A DNA stretch of 64,000 nucleotides from Ramlibacter lithotrophicus (GCF_012184415.1 NZ_VTOX01000001.1:744001-808000), one strand, 5' to 3'; positions 48,178 through 57,456 are shown, counted from the stretch's first letter. The notes: generated by a model not told the origin, from the sequence alone. A program made the numbers and translations.

Positions 48178-49857
48178 TTGAACCAGCCGATCCCTGCCAT
48201 CGTTGCCCAGGACGCCGTGCGCCGGCTGCCACGCGCCGCCCTCCTGCTCTTCTGCGTCGCCTATGTGGTGCCGGGCTTCATCGGGCGCGACCCGTGGAAG
48301 AACGCCGACATTGCCGCGTTCGGCCACATGCTCGAGCTCGCCCGCGGTGGCGCGTCCTGGCTGGCGCCGACGCTCGCCGGCCAGGCGCCCGAGTTCGACG
48401 CGCTGCTGCCGTACTGGCTGGGCGCCTGGGCCATTCGATTCGCACCCGCCTGGATCGCGCCCGACTTCGCCGTCCGGCTGCCGTTTGCCTTGCTGCTGGC
48501 CCTCGCCCTCGCCGCCACCTGGTACGGCGTGTACTGGCTCGCGCGCAGTCCGCAAGCGCAGCCGGTGCCATTCGCCTTCGGCGGCGAGGCGAGTCCGCCG
48601 GACTACGCCCGGGCGCTCGCCGACGGCGGGCTGCTGGCCCTGATCGCATCGCTGGGGCTTGCGCAGCTGTCGCACGAAACCACACCCGCGCTGGCCCAAC
48701 TGGCGTTCACCGCCCTGTCATTCCTCGGCATGGCTGCACTGCCCTGGCGGCGATGGGTAGCGGCGGTGTGCCTGTTCGTCGGCCTCGCCGGCCTGGCCCT
48801 CAGCGGCGCCGCCGGCATGGCCGTCCTGTTCGCGGCGGGCGGGCTGGGTCTGGTGGCGCTGGAGCGCGACCGCGATCGCGATCGGGGCGTGGGACGCCTG
48901 CCGCAGGCGGTGCTGCTCGCTGCCGCCCTGGCGCTGGCGGCCGCGCTCGCCACCGGGCTGGACCTGTGGCGGTGGCGGATCGGCGCAGGACGCGACTGGC
49001 AGTCGCTCGCGCGGCTGCTGGTGTGGTTCACGTGGCCGGCCTGGCCGCTCGCGCTGTGGACGCTGTGGCGCTGGCGGCGCCAGTTGGCGAGCCGGCACGT
49101 CGCCCTGCCGCTGTGGTTTGCCGCGGTCGCGCTGGCTGCCACGCTGCTGACGCCGTCCTCCGACCGCTCGCTGCTGCTCGCGCTGCCGGCACTGGCCGCC
49201 CTGGGAGCCTTCGCGCTCCCGACCTTCAGCCGCAGCGCCAGCGCGCTGATCGACTGGTTCACGCTGCTCTTCTTCAGCGGGTGTGCGCTCGTGATCTGGG
49301 TGGTGTGGGTCGCCATGCAGACCGGTGTTCCGGCCAAGCCGGCCGCCAACGTGGCCAAGCTCGCTCCGGGGTTCGAGCCGAGCTTCGGCCTGCCGGCTTT
49401 CGCGGCGGCGCTCGCGGCGACCATCGCCTGGGCCTGGCTGGTGCGCTGGCGCACGCGGCGGCATCGCCTGGTGATCTGGAAGAGCGTGGTGCTGCCAGCC
49501 GGTGGCGCGGCGCTGTGCTGGCTGCTGCTGATGACGCTGTGGCTGCCGGTGCTCGATTACGCGCGCAGTTACCGCACGGTGGTTGCGGGGGTCATGCGGC
49601 ACGTCGACCGGCCCGGCTGCGTTGCCGCGTTCGGCCTCAGCCGGGCGCAGGTCGCTGCGATGCGCTTCCACGGCGACCTGGAGGTCCGGCTCGCCAGTCC
49701 CGACGCCGCCTGTCCCTGGCTGCTCGTCGCGCTGCAGGCCGCGGCGGCCGCGCCGGTGGCGCTCGACATGCGCGGCTGGGAGTTGGCCGCCAGGGTGCGG
49801 CGGCCGGTGGATGCGGCCGAAGATCTGCTGCTGTACCGGAAGGCAGCCGGCCGGTGA
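48178..49857 (+). CDS. GT-C/ArnT-like integral membrane glycosyltransferase-like protein
   Basis: This is a 559-residue protein with a dozen or so hydrophobic segments. The early FIGRDPWKNADIAAFGHMLE in a periplasmic loop is like ArnT/PMT type lipid-linked sugar transferases. The start is TTG at 48178 (no ATG nearby upstream in frame). The final part is less hydrophobic. It precedes a MATE exporter with GTGA overlap, so the pair may act on or export a cell-surface molecule. The donor and target are unknown. Confidence 0.75.
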   Translation: MNQPIPAIVAQDAVRRLPRAALLLFCVAYVVPGFIGRDPWKNADIAAFGHMLELARGGASWLAPTLAGQAPEFDALLPYWLGAWAIRFAPAWIAPDFAVRLPFALLLALALAATWYGVYWLARSPQAQPVPFAFGGEASPPDYARALADGGLLALIASLGLAQLSHETTPALAQLAFTALSFLGMAALPWRRWVAAVCLFVGLAGLALSGAAGMAVLFAAGGLGLVALERDRDRDRGVGRLPQAVLLAAALALAAALATGLDLWRWRIGAGRDWQSLARLLVWFTWPAWPLALWTLWRWRRQLASRHVALPLWFAAVALAATLLTPSSDRSLLLALPALAALGAFALPTFSRSASALIDWFTLLFFSGCALVIWVVWVAMQTGVPAKPAANVAKLAPGFEPSFGLPAFAAALAATIAWAWLVRWRTRRHRLVIWKSVVLPAGGAALCWLLLMTLWLPVLDYARSYRTVVAGVMRHVDRPGCVAAFGLSRAQVAAMRFHGDLEVRLASPDAACPWLLVALQAAAAAPVALDMRGWELAARVRRPVDAAEDLLLYRKAAGR

Positions 49858-51200
49858 GCGAACTCGGGACGATCGCCCGGCACGCGGGAACGCTGCTGGT
49901 GGGCCAGCTCGCGGTGATGGCGTTCGGGGTCGCCGATACCCTGGTTGCCGGACGCTACTCCGAGGAAGCCCTGGCCGCGCTGTCGGTCGGTTCGGCCGTG
50001 TACATCAGCGTGTTCGTCGCGATGATGGGCATGTTGCAGGCGTTGCTGCCGACCTGGGCGGAGCTGCACGGCGGCAGCCGGCACGCTGAGGTGGGGCGGT
50101 CGGTGCGGCAGGCCCTCTACCTCGCCGGCATGGGCATGGTGGCCGGCGGTACGGCGTTGCTGTTCCCTGGGCCGATCCTGCGGTGGACACAGGTGCCGCA
50201 GGCGCTGCAGCAGGACGTCGGCAACTACCTGGCCGTGCTCACGCTGGCCCTGCCGCCGGCCCTGCTGTTTCGCATGTTCAGTACGCTCAACCAGAGCCTG
50301 GGCAAGCCGCTGCTGGTCACGTGGCTGCAGGCGCTGTCGCTGGTCGTCAAGGTGCCGCTGACGATCTGGTTCGTCTTCGGCGGGCTCGGCCTGCCGGCGA
50401 TGGGCGCCGTGGGCTGCGCCTGGGCGACGGTCGCCGTCAACTACCTCCTGCTGGCCAGCGCCATCTGGCTGCTGCGCATCAGTCCGATGTACCACCCGTA
50501 CGCGATCTGGCGCCGGATCGAGCGGCCCGACTGGGCGGCGATCGGCCACTTCGCCCGGCTCGGCGTCCCCGGCGGCCTGGCGGTGCTGGTGGAGGTCACG
50601 TCGTTCACGCTGATGGCGCTGTTCATCGCCCGCCAGGGCGTGCTGGCCACGGCCGCCCACCAGGTGGCGGCGAACCTCGCCGCGGTCCTGTACATGACGC
50701 CCTTGTCGATCGCGATCGCCACCAGCGCTCGCGTGAGCTACTGGCTCGGCGCCGGGAACCCGAAACGCGCGCGCCTGGCGATCCGCACCGGCTTCAAGCT
50801 GGGCCTGGCCCTGGCGCTCGGCTCCAGCGCGGTCGTCGCGCTCGGCCGCTGGCAGATCGCCGGCCTCTACTCGGCCAACCCGGAAGTGGTGGCACTGGCG
50901 GCCGGGCTGCTCGCGTGGCTGGCCGCCTACCACCTCGGCGATGCCACCCAGGCACTGTGCGTGTTCGTGCTGCGCTGCTATCGGGTGGCCGTGGCGCCCC
51001 TGGTGGCCTATTGCGTGCTGCTGTGGGGCGTGGGCCTTGCGGGCGGCTATGTCCTCGCCTACCGTGGCGCCGGGCCGGTGGCGGCGCAACACGCCCCGTC
51101 GTCGTTCTGGGCCGCCAGTTCGCTGGCGCTGGCCCTCCTCGCCACGGTGCTGCCGCTGATCCTCTGGCGGGCGGTGCGCGGCTGGCGGCCTGCGCGCTGA
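49854..51200 (+). CDS. MATE-family efflux transporter
   Basis: This is a 448-residue, 12-helix Na+/H+-coupled exporter. The start GTG 49854 overlaps the previous stop (GTGA). Hallmarks are GQLAVMAFGVADTLVAGRYS and VAANLAAVLYMTPLSIAIATS, with a long N-terminal MATE domain. The substrate is unknown. Confidence 0.93.
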   Translation: MSELGTIARHAGTLLVGQLAVMAFGVADTLVAGRYSEEALAALSVGSAVYISVFVAMMGMLQALLPTWAELHGGSRHAEVGRSVRQALYLAGMGMVAGGTALLFPGPILRWTQVPQALQQDVGNYLAVLTLALPPALLFRMFSTLNQSLGKPLLVTWLQALSLVVKVPLTIWFVFGGLGLPAMGAVGCAWATVAVNYLLLASAIWLLRISPMYHPYAIWRRIERPDWAAIGHFARLGVPGGLAVLVEVTSFTLMALFIARQGVLATAAHQVAANLAAVLYMTPLSIAIATSARVSYWLGAGNPKRARLAIRTGFKLGLALALGSSAVVALGRWQIAGLYSANPEVVALAAGLLAWLAAYHLGDATQALCVFVLRCYRVAVAPLVAYCVLLWGVGLAGGYVLAYRGAGPVAAQHAPSSFWAASSLALALLATVLPLILWRAVRGWRPAR

Positions 51201-51245
51201 AAGCGCGGCGGCAAACGGCGGCCCGTTTGCTATGCTGAAACGACG

Positions 51246-51859
51246 ATGCAGGACGGCGTTCTCCTGGCGGCCGTGGACCTCGGCTCGAACAGCTTCCGCC
51301 TCGAAATCGGGCGGCACGAGCATGCGCAGCTCCACCGCACCGACTATCTCAAGGAAACCGTGCGGCAGGGCGGCGGCCTGGACGAGGCGCGCAACCTCAC
51401 GCCGGAGGCGATGCAGCTCGCGGCCGCCGGGCGGCCGCCGGGGATGATCACGCGCGACGGGCCTTGCATGGCTGCGCCAGCGCCTGTGCGCCGCGCGCGA
51501 TGCGCAGCGGGCGCGGCGGGAGGGGCCTCGAGAACGCCGACGTCCTGGGCTTTGGCCAGCCCGAGTTGCACCGGCTCGGGCTGCTGGTGCTGGGGCACCG
51601 GAGCAAGCTGCGCGCGCTCGAGCCGGAGCCGGCCGATGCCGCGCTCGCGCGCCAGCTGCTGTGCCTGCGGCTGGCCTTGATCCTGTGCCACGCGCGGCGC
51701 AACGCCGACCTGCGCGGCGTGCGCCTGCGCCGCTGCGACCGCGGTTTCGCGCTCGCGCTGCAGGCCGGGTGGCTGCGCAGCTACCCGCAGTCGGCCCACC
51801 TGCTGCGCGAGGAAGCGGCGGCCTGGCAGAAGACAGCCTCGCCGCTGGCGCTCGTGTGA
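51246..51859 (+). pseudogene. ppx: Exopolyphosphatase (Ppx/GppA) remnant, large internal deletion
   Basis: The 5' part (51246 to about 51420) reads AAVDLGSNSFRLEIGRHEHA, then KETVRQGGGLDEARNLTPEAMQ, the exact N-terminus of Ppx. In a different frame from about 51527 to 51859 the C-terminus LENADVLGFGQPELHRLGLL, then LRLALILCHARRNADLRGV and PQSAHLLREEAAAW, is present. The central domain, about 300 residues, is missing, and the two pieces are out of frame. The product is therefore surely non-functional. A -10-like TATGCT lies at 51232-51237. The intact PPK2 gene follows. Confidence 0.88.
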
Positions 51860-51880
51860 CGCTCGCGCGGGCGCCGGAGA

Positions 51881-51898
51881 GTTTGACGCGAGTCAAAC
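51881..51898. promoter_or_regulatory. Perfect palindrome of FNR/CRP type upstream of PPK2 gene
   Basis: GTTTGAC-GCGA-GTCAAAC has 7-base arms without mismatch and sits 59 bases before the PPK2 ATG. TTGAC-N4-GTCAA is close to CRP/FNR family sites (TTGAT-N4-ATCAA) used by FNR/Dnr-like regulators. It lies just after the ppx remnant. Confidence 0.55.
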
Positions 51899-51957
51899 AT
51901 GGGCTCGGGAAGCGCGGCGCCTAATCGGAGCGGTCGGGTTGCCGCGAGGGGAAGGCC

Positions 51958-53460
51958 ATGTTCGAATCCGCCGAGATCGGCCATCGCATCGACAGGAAGG
52001 ACTACAAGCAGCGCGAGCCGGAACTGCGCGCGGCGCTGCTCGACGCGCAATACGCGCTGCTGGCGCAGGCGAAGCGGCCGCTGGTGATCCTCGTCAACGG
52101 CGTGGACGGCGCCGGCAAGGGCGAAACCGTCAACCTGTTCAACGAGTGGATGGACCCGCGCCACATCCGCACCGAAGCCTTCGGCCCCTGGAGCGAGGAC
52201 GAGCGGCAGCGGCCCGAGATGTTCCGCTTCTGGCAGGTGCTGCCGGCGAAGGGCCGCATCGGCATCCTGTTCGGCTCCTGGTACACGGATCCGATCCTCG
52301 CCCACGTCATGGGCCAGGAGAAGAAGGCCCGCTTCGGCCAGCGGCTCGAGGAGATCCGCCAGTTCGAGCGGATGCTGGTGGCCGAAGGCACAGTGCTGGT
52401 GAAGTTCTGGTTCCACCTGTCCAAGCCGGCCGCGCGCGACCGCTTCAGGATGCTGGAGCGCGATCCGAAGAACGCCTGGCGCGTGACGAAGGACGACTGG
52501 GAGCGCTTCAAGCACTACGACGAGTTCATCACCGTGTGCGAGCACGCGCTGCGCAAGACCAGCACCGGCGAGGCGCCGTGGCTCGTGGTCGAAGGTGCCG
52601 ATCCCGCCTATCGCTCGCTCACCGCGGGCCAGCACCTCCTGCATGCCCTGCAGGCAGCCGTCGGCGAGGCACCGAAGGCGGACGCGGCGGCGGTGGCCGT
52701 TCCGCCGGCGGCAATCGACGGCAAGACACTGCTGGCGTCCTTCGACTACACGCGGGCCCTGCCGCGCAAGAAGTACGAGAACGAGCTCGAGTCGCTGCAG
52801 GCCCGGCTCGCCAACCTGAGCCGCGATCCGCGGCTGGCGCGGCATTCCCTGGTGGTCGTGTTCGAGGGCATGGACGCCGGCGGCAAGGGCAGCACCATCC
52901 GCCGGGTGACGCAGGCGCTGGACGCGCGCCATTACCGGGTCGTGCCGGTCGCCGCACCGACCGACGAGGAACGGGCGCAGCCATACCTGTGGCGCTTCTG
53001 GCGCCACGTGCCGCGACTGGGCCACACCGCCATCTTCGACCGGTCCTGGTACGGCCGGGTGCTGGTCGAGCGGGTCGAGAAGTTCTGCAGCGAGGCCGAC
53101 TGGATGCGCGGCTACGATGAGATCAATTCGTTCGAGGAGCAGCTGGCGCGGGCCGGCGCCATCGTCGTGAAGTTCTGGATGGCGATCACGCCCGACGAGC
53201 AGCTGCGCCGGTTCGAGGAGCGCAAGGCCACGCCGCACAAGCACTTCAAGATCACCGACGAGGACTGGCGCAACCGCAAGAAATGGCCGCTCTACGAACG
53301 GGCGGTCGGCGACATGGTGGACCGCACGTCGAGCGACGTGGCGCCCTGGCACATCGTCGGCTCCGACGACAAGCTGTTCTCGCGCATCGAGGTGCTGCGC
53401 CACCTGTGCGAGCGGATCGAGGTGACGATCGGCAACGGAGCGCACCAGGGCCGCAAGTGA
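51958..53460 (+). CDS. pap: Two-domain PPK2, polyphosphate:AMP phosphotransferase
   Basis: This is a 500-residue cytoplasmic enzyme made of two PPK2 domains. Walker A GVDGAGKGET is in the first, GMDAGGKGST in the second. Lid-like RSWYGRVLVERVE is in the second, and the first has FGSWYTDPI in that place, suggesting the second is the catalytic half. Class II PAP enzymes transfer phosphate from polyphosphate to AMP, giving ADP. The start is ATG 51958 with AGGGGAAGG. The stop overlaps the next gene (GTGA). A palindrome of FNR/CRP type lies upstream. Confidence 0.93.
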   Translation: MFESAEIGHRIDRKDYKQREPELRAALLDAQYALLAQAKRPLVILVNGVDGAGKGETVNLFNEWMDPRHIRTEAFGPWSEDERQRPEMFRFWQVLPAKGRIGILFGSWYTDPILAHVMGQEKKARFGQRLEEIRQFERMLVAEGTVLVKFWFHLSKPAARDRFRMLERDPKNAWRVTKDDWERFKHYDEFITVCEHALRKTSTGEAPWLVVEGADPAYRSLTAGQHLLHALQAAVGEAPKADAAAVAVPPAAIDGKTLLASFDYTRALPRKKYENELESLQARLANLSRDPRLARHSLVVVFEGMDAGGKGSTIRRVTQALDARHYRVVPVAAPTDEERAQPYLWRFWRHVPRLGHTAIFDRSWYGRVLVERVEKFCSEADWMRGYDEINSFEEQLARAGAIVVKFWMAITPDEQLRRFEERKATPHKHFKITDEDWRNRKKWPLYERAVGDMVDRTSSDVAPWHIVGSDDKLFSRIEVLRHLCERIEVTIGNGAHQGRK

Positions 53461-54956
53461 ACCCGTCGCAGCTTGCCGGCGGCCGTCACCAGGAACTGTT
53501 CTGGATGCTGCTGGCTGCGGCGGCGGCAACGCTCGCCTTCCGCCTGGCGCGGCCCGCCGAACACCGGTCCCTGCGCGTAGCCTGGGTGCTGCTGGCCCTG
53601 GCCTTCGGCGCGCACGCGCTGGTGGCATTGGCGCCGGACGCGGCGCTCGGGCAGGCCGCTCGAGGTGCCGCGCTGATGCTGGGTGGACTGGCGGCGATCC
53701 AGGTGGCCGGCATGCTGGTCTTCCGCGGCCTGCTGCCGGCGGTGCACCTCGCCCTGCCCCGCATCGCCCAGGACCTCACCGTGACCGGGCTGTCCGTCGC
53801 CTGGTGCCTGCTGTGGCTGCGCCTGTCCGGCGTCGATCCCTCGCAGCTGTTCACCACCTCCGCGATCATCACGGCGGTCGTCGCATTCTCGATGCAGGAC
53901 ACGCTGGGCAACGTGCTGGGTGGCGTAGCGCTCCAGCTGGACAGCTCGCTGCGCGTGGGCGACTGGGTGCGGCTGGACGACATGAGCGGCCGCGTCGTCG
54001 ACGTGCGCTGGCGCTACACGGCCATCGAGACGCGCAGCCGGGAACTGGTCATCGTCCCCAACAGCTGGCTGATGAAGAACCGCTTCGCGGTGATCCGCGC
54101 GAACGGCAACGTCCCGCTGGCATGGCGGCGCGCCATCCACTTCAACATCGACCCCCAGGCCGAGCCCGGGATGGTCACCGCGGCCCTGGAACACGCCGTG
54201 CTGGACGCGGACATCCCGCACGTCCTGATGAACCCCCGGCCGTCCGCGATTCTCGCGGAAGTGGGATCCGGCTATTGCCGCTACACGCTGCGCTACTGGC
54301 TGGGCGATCCTCAGTTCGACGATCCCACCGACTCCGCGGTGCGCATCCACGCGCTGGCGGCGCTGGAGCGCGCCGGCGTTGCCCAGGGGCTGCCGACCGA
54401 GGAGCGCCTGACGATCAAGGACAACGAGAACTGGCGTGCCGCGGCAGCGAGGCGCGAGTTCGACCGGCGGGTCGCCGCCATCCGCGGCACCGAGCTGTTC
54501 GCCCGCCTGCCGGCCGCCGAGCAGGAGGCGCTCGCCTCGCACCTGGTGCACGCGCCCTTCGCCGCCGGCGACCTGATGACGCGCCAGGGCGCGGTGGCGC
54601 ACTGGCTGTACCTGATCATCCGCGGCGAGGCGAAGGTGCAGGTCGACGGCCCAGGCGGCACGGTGCAGGTCACGACGCTGCGCGACGGCGACGTCTTCGG
54701 CGAGATGGGCATGCTCACCGGCGAGCCCCGCCGTGCCACGGTGGTGGCGCTGACGCCGGTCGACTGCTACCGCCTCGACAAGGACGGCTTCGGCCAGGTG
54801 CTCCAGCAGCGTCCTGAAATCGCCCGCGAAGTGTCCGCCATCGCGGAGGCGCGCAACGCCTCGACCGCGCAGCGCCTCACGCAGGCCGGCGCGCCGCCGC
54901 CACCGCACGGCGACCTGCTGGCGCGGATCCTCCGCTTCTTTTCGATCGCGGGCTGA
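53457..54956 (+). CDS. MscS-type channel with cyclic-nucleotide-binding domain (bCNG)
   Basis: This is a 499-residue membrane protein. There are four or five N-terminal helices. The MscS core is TTSAIITAVVAFSMQDTLGN, then VLGGVALQLDSSLRVGDWVR. A C-terminal cNMP domain has RGEAKVQVDGPGG, GDVFGEMGMLTGEPRRATVV and FGQVL. Bacterial CNG-like MscS proteins of this layout are gated by cAMP/cGMP with weak mechanosensitivity. The phosphate-cassette Gly-Glu (FGEMGML...PRRA) is intact, so nucleotide binding is plausible. It is translated with pap (GTGA). Confidence 0.92.
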   Translation: MNPSQLAGGRHQELFWMLLAAAAATLAFRLARPAEHRSLRVAWVLLALAFGAHALVALAPDAALGQAARGAALMLGGLAAIQVAGMLVFRGLLPAVHLALPRIAQDLTVTGLSVAWCLLWLRLSGVDPSQLFTTSAIITAVVAFSMQDTLGNVLGGVALQLDSSLRVGDWVRLDDMSGRVVDVRWRYTAIETRSRELVIVPNSWLMKNRFAVIRANGNVPLAWRRAIHFNIDPQAEPGMVTAALEHAVLDADIPHVLMNPRPSAILAEVGSGYCRYTLRYWLGDPQFDDPTDSAVRIHALAALERAGVAQGLPTEERLTIKDNENWRAAAARREFDRRVAAIRGTELFARLPAAEQEALASHLVHAPFAAGDLMTRQGAVAHWLYLIIRGEAKVQVDGPGGTVQVTTLRDGDVFGEMGMLTGEPRRATVVALTPVDCYRLDKDGFGQVLQQRPEIAREVSAIAEARNASTAQRLTQAGAPPPPHGDLLARILRFFSIAG

Positions 54957-54966
54957 GGGCCGCGCT

Positions 54967-56472
54967 TCAGTCCGCGGCGCGGCCGCTCCAGAAGCGCGGC
55001 GCCTGCGCAACGCCCGCGAGCGCTTCGCTGCAACGGGCGACCGCCTGCGCGCGCCGGGCGGCCAGCCAGCCGACGGCGAACCAGGCGCGCGGGTCCGCCG
55101 GCAGTTGCGCCTCGAACAGCGACTGCGCCACCAGCAGGTCCTGCCGCTCACCCAGGGCGTCCTGCGCCGGTCGCAGGGCGCCAAGGTACCGCGCCACGGC
55201 CGCGGCCGGGAACAGCGTGCAGCAGAACTCCACGCCATAGCGCAGGCGCTTGAGGCGCTTGCGGACGCGGTGCTGGCCAGCCTCGTCCAGGTCGGCATAC
55301 CGCACCGCGTCGCTCGCCACCTGCCGGTGCAGCCGTTGCAGCGTCGCGCGCACCGACCGGCGCAGTTCGCGCGGCCCGCCGGGCGTGTCCGCGGCCGCTG
55401 CCTCGCCATGGATGTAGGCCAGCAGTTCGAGCCAGAACCCGTTCGCCTCGCGCTCGCGCAGCAGCGCGCCGGGATCCTCGGCGGCGCCCGGCGCCGCCGG
55501 CAGGTCGCGAAACGGCGCCCCGGCGGCCACCAGCGCCGGCAGCAGGTGCTCCTGCAATGCGTCACGATCGCGGGTGCCGCCGAGACGCCGGAACAAGGCA
55601 CTGGCCTGTGCCTGCCAGGCCGCCGACGCGGCCGGGGCCGCCTGGCCCGCCAGGACAGCGAAGTCGCGCAGCGCACAGCGCAGCCGCCGCAGCCCGATGC
55701 GGCACTGATGCAGGTGCTCGGGCGTGCCGGAACCTGCCGCCAGTTCGCTGGCGTTGGCCAGCACCTGCTCGAGGCAGTTGCCGAGCATTGCGCGCAGTGC
55801 CTGCTCGCCGCTCATGGCCGGGTGCAGGAATGGCCGCGTGGCCTTGACGGCGGCCACGGCGTCCAGGGAGCGCGCCAGCCGGTCGCCGCGCTCGGCCTTG
55901 CTGCGCGTGTCCAGCCACAGGTGATGCCGCGTCACCCACCTTGCGGCCTGTGCGGCCAGCGCCGACGGCGCGCCGCGCAGCAACTCGAACTCCACTTCCA
56001 GCACCGGTGCAACGCGGCCCGCGCCCTGCACTTCGCCTTCGTCGAATGCGATCTCGACCAGCGCACCGCCGGCGGTCCGCACTTCGCGCCGGGTCCGGCG
56101 GATGTCGGTGGCGAAGACCGCTGCCAGGTCCGCCGCGGCGCCGCGTTGCAGCACTTCGCGCAAGGCGGACGCTACAGGCGTTCCGTCGTGGCGCGCCAGG
56201 TCCAGCGCCGGCGGTCCGTCGCCCGCCGGAACGGGCACCTCGTGCTCGGCGCGCCGCATCACCCCGTCGCCACGCCCCTTGACGGTCTGCACCCAGTGGC
56301 CGCGTTCCTGGCGCAGGCGCAGCGCCAGGCCCGCCGCCGCCAGGCGCCGGTCCGGCGTGTCGAAGTACTGCGCCCGCAGCCGCTGCGCTTGCGACGACGC
56401 CGTGTTCACGGCGCGCCTCACGCCCGCGGCCCGCTCGGGCGGAACCTGGAACTTCAGCTCGATCTCCTGCAT
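54967..56472 (-). CDS. CYTH-CHAD domain protein (polyphosphate-related)
   Basis: This is a 501-residue protein. The CYTH (triphosphate tunnel) N-terminus begins MQEIELKFQ, with the KGRGDG and acid/basic pairs of that fold. A CHAD domain (about 230 to 500) is His-rich and helical with HLHQCRIGLRRLRCALRDF and HRVRKRLKRLRYG. CHAD binds polyphosphate granules. CYTH hydrolyses triphosphate. The start ATG 56472 fits the CYTH start; an upstream ATG at 56499 exists without a ribosome site. It is convergent with the channel gene. Confidence 0.92.
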   Translation of the reverse strand: MQEIELKFQVPPERAAGVRRAVNTASSQAQRLRAQYFDTPDRRLAAAGLALRLRQERGHWVQTVKGRGDGVMRRAEHEVPVPAGDGPPALDLARHDGTPVASALREVLQRGAAADLAAVFATDIRRTRREVRTAGGALVEIAFDEGEVQGAGRVAPVLEVEFELLRGAPSALAAQAARWVTRHHLWLDTRSKAERGDRLARSLDAVAAVKATRPFLHPAMSGEQALRAMLGNCLEQVLANASELAAGSGTPEHLHQCRIGLRRLRCALRDFAVLAGQAAPAASAAWQAQASALFRRLGGTRDRDALQEHLLPALVAAGAPFRDLPAAPGAAEDPGALLREREANGFWLELLAYIHGEAAAADTPGGPRELRRSVRATLQRLHRQVASDAVRYADLDEAGQHRVRKRLKRLRYGVEFCCTLFPAAAVARYLGALRPAQDALGERQDLLVAQSLFEAQLPADPRAWFAVGWLAARRAQAVARCSEALAGVAQAPRFWSGRAAD

Positions 56473-56535
56473 GGGCGTGCCCGATCCTGGCGGCGGCATC
56501 AGCGCCGGCTGACGCGGCTGGGACGCGACCGCAGT

Positions 56536-56563
56536 TTGACGCTGCCGGATCGGCCTCTACACT
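56536..56563 (+). promoter_or_regulatory. Sigma70 promoter of the 56592 gene
   Basis: TTGACG (56536-56541), 16-base spacer, TACACT (56558-56563), about 28 bases before the ATG at 56592. Confidence 0.65.
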
Positions 56564-56591
56564 GGAGCAGCAACCCTCCACGGAGCCTGAC

Positions 56592-56945
56592 ATGCCCGCA
56601 GCGAAGAAGCCCGCTCCCGCCACCTCCCCACGCACGGCGCCAGTGCGCCGGGGCCGAGCCCCCAAGACGGCGGCGGCCCCCGTCATGCCGGTGCGACCCC
56701 CCGAGCCGGCTGGCGACAAGCCGCGCAAGGCCAAGGTGATGCGCGACAGCTTCCGCATTCCGGCGTCCGAATATGCCGTGTTGCAGGCGCTGAAGGAGCG
56801 GGCGGCACAGGCGGGCCGTCCGGCCAGGAAGAGCGAGGTGCTGCGCGCGGGCGTCAAGGCGCTTGCGGCCATGGGGGACAGCGCGTTCGTGACGGCGCTC
56901 GCGGCCATCCCGGCGGCCAGGGCCGCCCGGGCCGCGAAGCGCTGA
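56592..56945 (+). CDS. Basic-tailed protein with RHH-like C-terminal half, unknown function
   Basis: This is a 117-residue protein. The first 50 or so residues are Lys/Pro/Ala/Arg-rich (PAAKKPAPATSPRTAP) as in histone H1-like tails. The rest, RDSFRIPASEYAVLQALKER, then KSEVLRAGVKALAAM, has a strand-helix-helix look resembling ribbon-helix-helix DNA binding. It may bind DNA or polyphosphate through the tail. It lies between CHAD and SixA genes with its own sigma70 promoter. No family is recognised. Confidence 0.75.
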   Translation: MPAAKKPAPATSPRTAPVRRGRAPKTAAAPVMPVRPPEPAGDKPRKAKVMRDSFRIPASEYAVLQALKERAAQAGRPARKSEVLRAGVKALAAMGDSAFVTALAAIPAARAARAAKR

Positions 56946-56988
56946 GCGCCGGCGACGCTGCGTCGAAGCCACGGGCCGGATCACGGCT

Positions 56989-57456
56989 TCAGACCGTGTC
57001 CGGCGACTGCACGGCCATCACGACCGTGTGCAATTGCCCGTCGCGCTCGCGCGTGCGCAGCCACCAGACCGACCCCTTGCGCACGGAGCACTCGCTGCCC
57101 TTGACCTGCAGCAGGCGGGCCACGCATTCCCCGAGGGTCGGCTGGTGGCCGACCGCCAGCACGGCCTGCCGTGCACGCGGCCAGCGCACCAGCGCCAGCA
57201 CCTGTTGCGGGCTGGTGCCGGGAGCGAGCTCCGCCGCGAACTCGAATGGGCGTCCCAGCGGCCGGACCGTCTGCTCGCAGCGGCGCGCCGGACTGCACAG
57301 GATGCGGGTGCCGGTGGGCAGGTGCCGGCCCAGCCACTCCGCCATCCGCCGCGCATGCTGCTCGCCTTCCGGCGTCAGGCAGCGGGCGAGGTCGTCGCCG
57401 CCGAGGCCGGGATCCTCGGCCTGCGCATGCCGCCACAGGAACAGGTCCATGGTCAT
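56989..57456 (-). CDS. sixA: Phosphohistidine phosphatase SixA-like
   Basis: This is a 155-residue phosphoglycerate-mutase-fold protein with active-site RHAQAED and VGHQPTLGE. E. coli SixA dephosphorylates His-phosphate on ArcB or NPr. SixA genes commonly neighbour polyphosphate or CHAD genes. The start is ATG 57456 with AGGGAG; ATG 57450 also possible. Confidence 0.92.
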   Translation of the reverse strand: MTMDLFLWRHAQAEDPGLGGDDLARCLTPEGEQHARRMAEWLGRHLPTGTRILCSPARRCEQTVRPLGRPFEFAAELAPGTSPQQVLALVRWPRARQAVLAVGHQPTLGECVARLLQVKGSECSVRKGSVWWLRTRERDGQLHTVVMAVQSPDTV

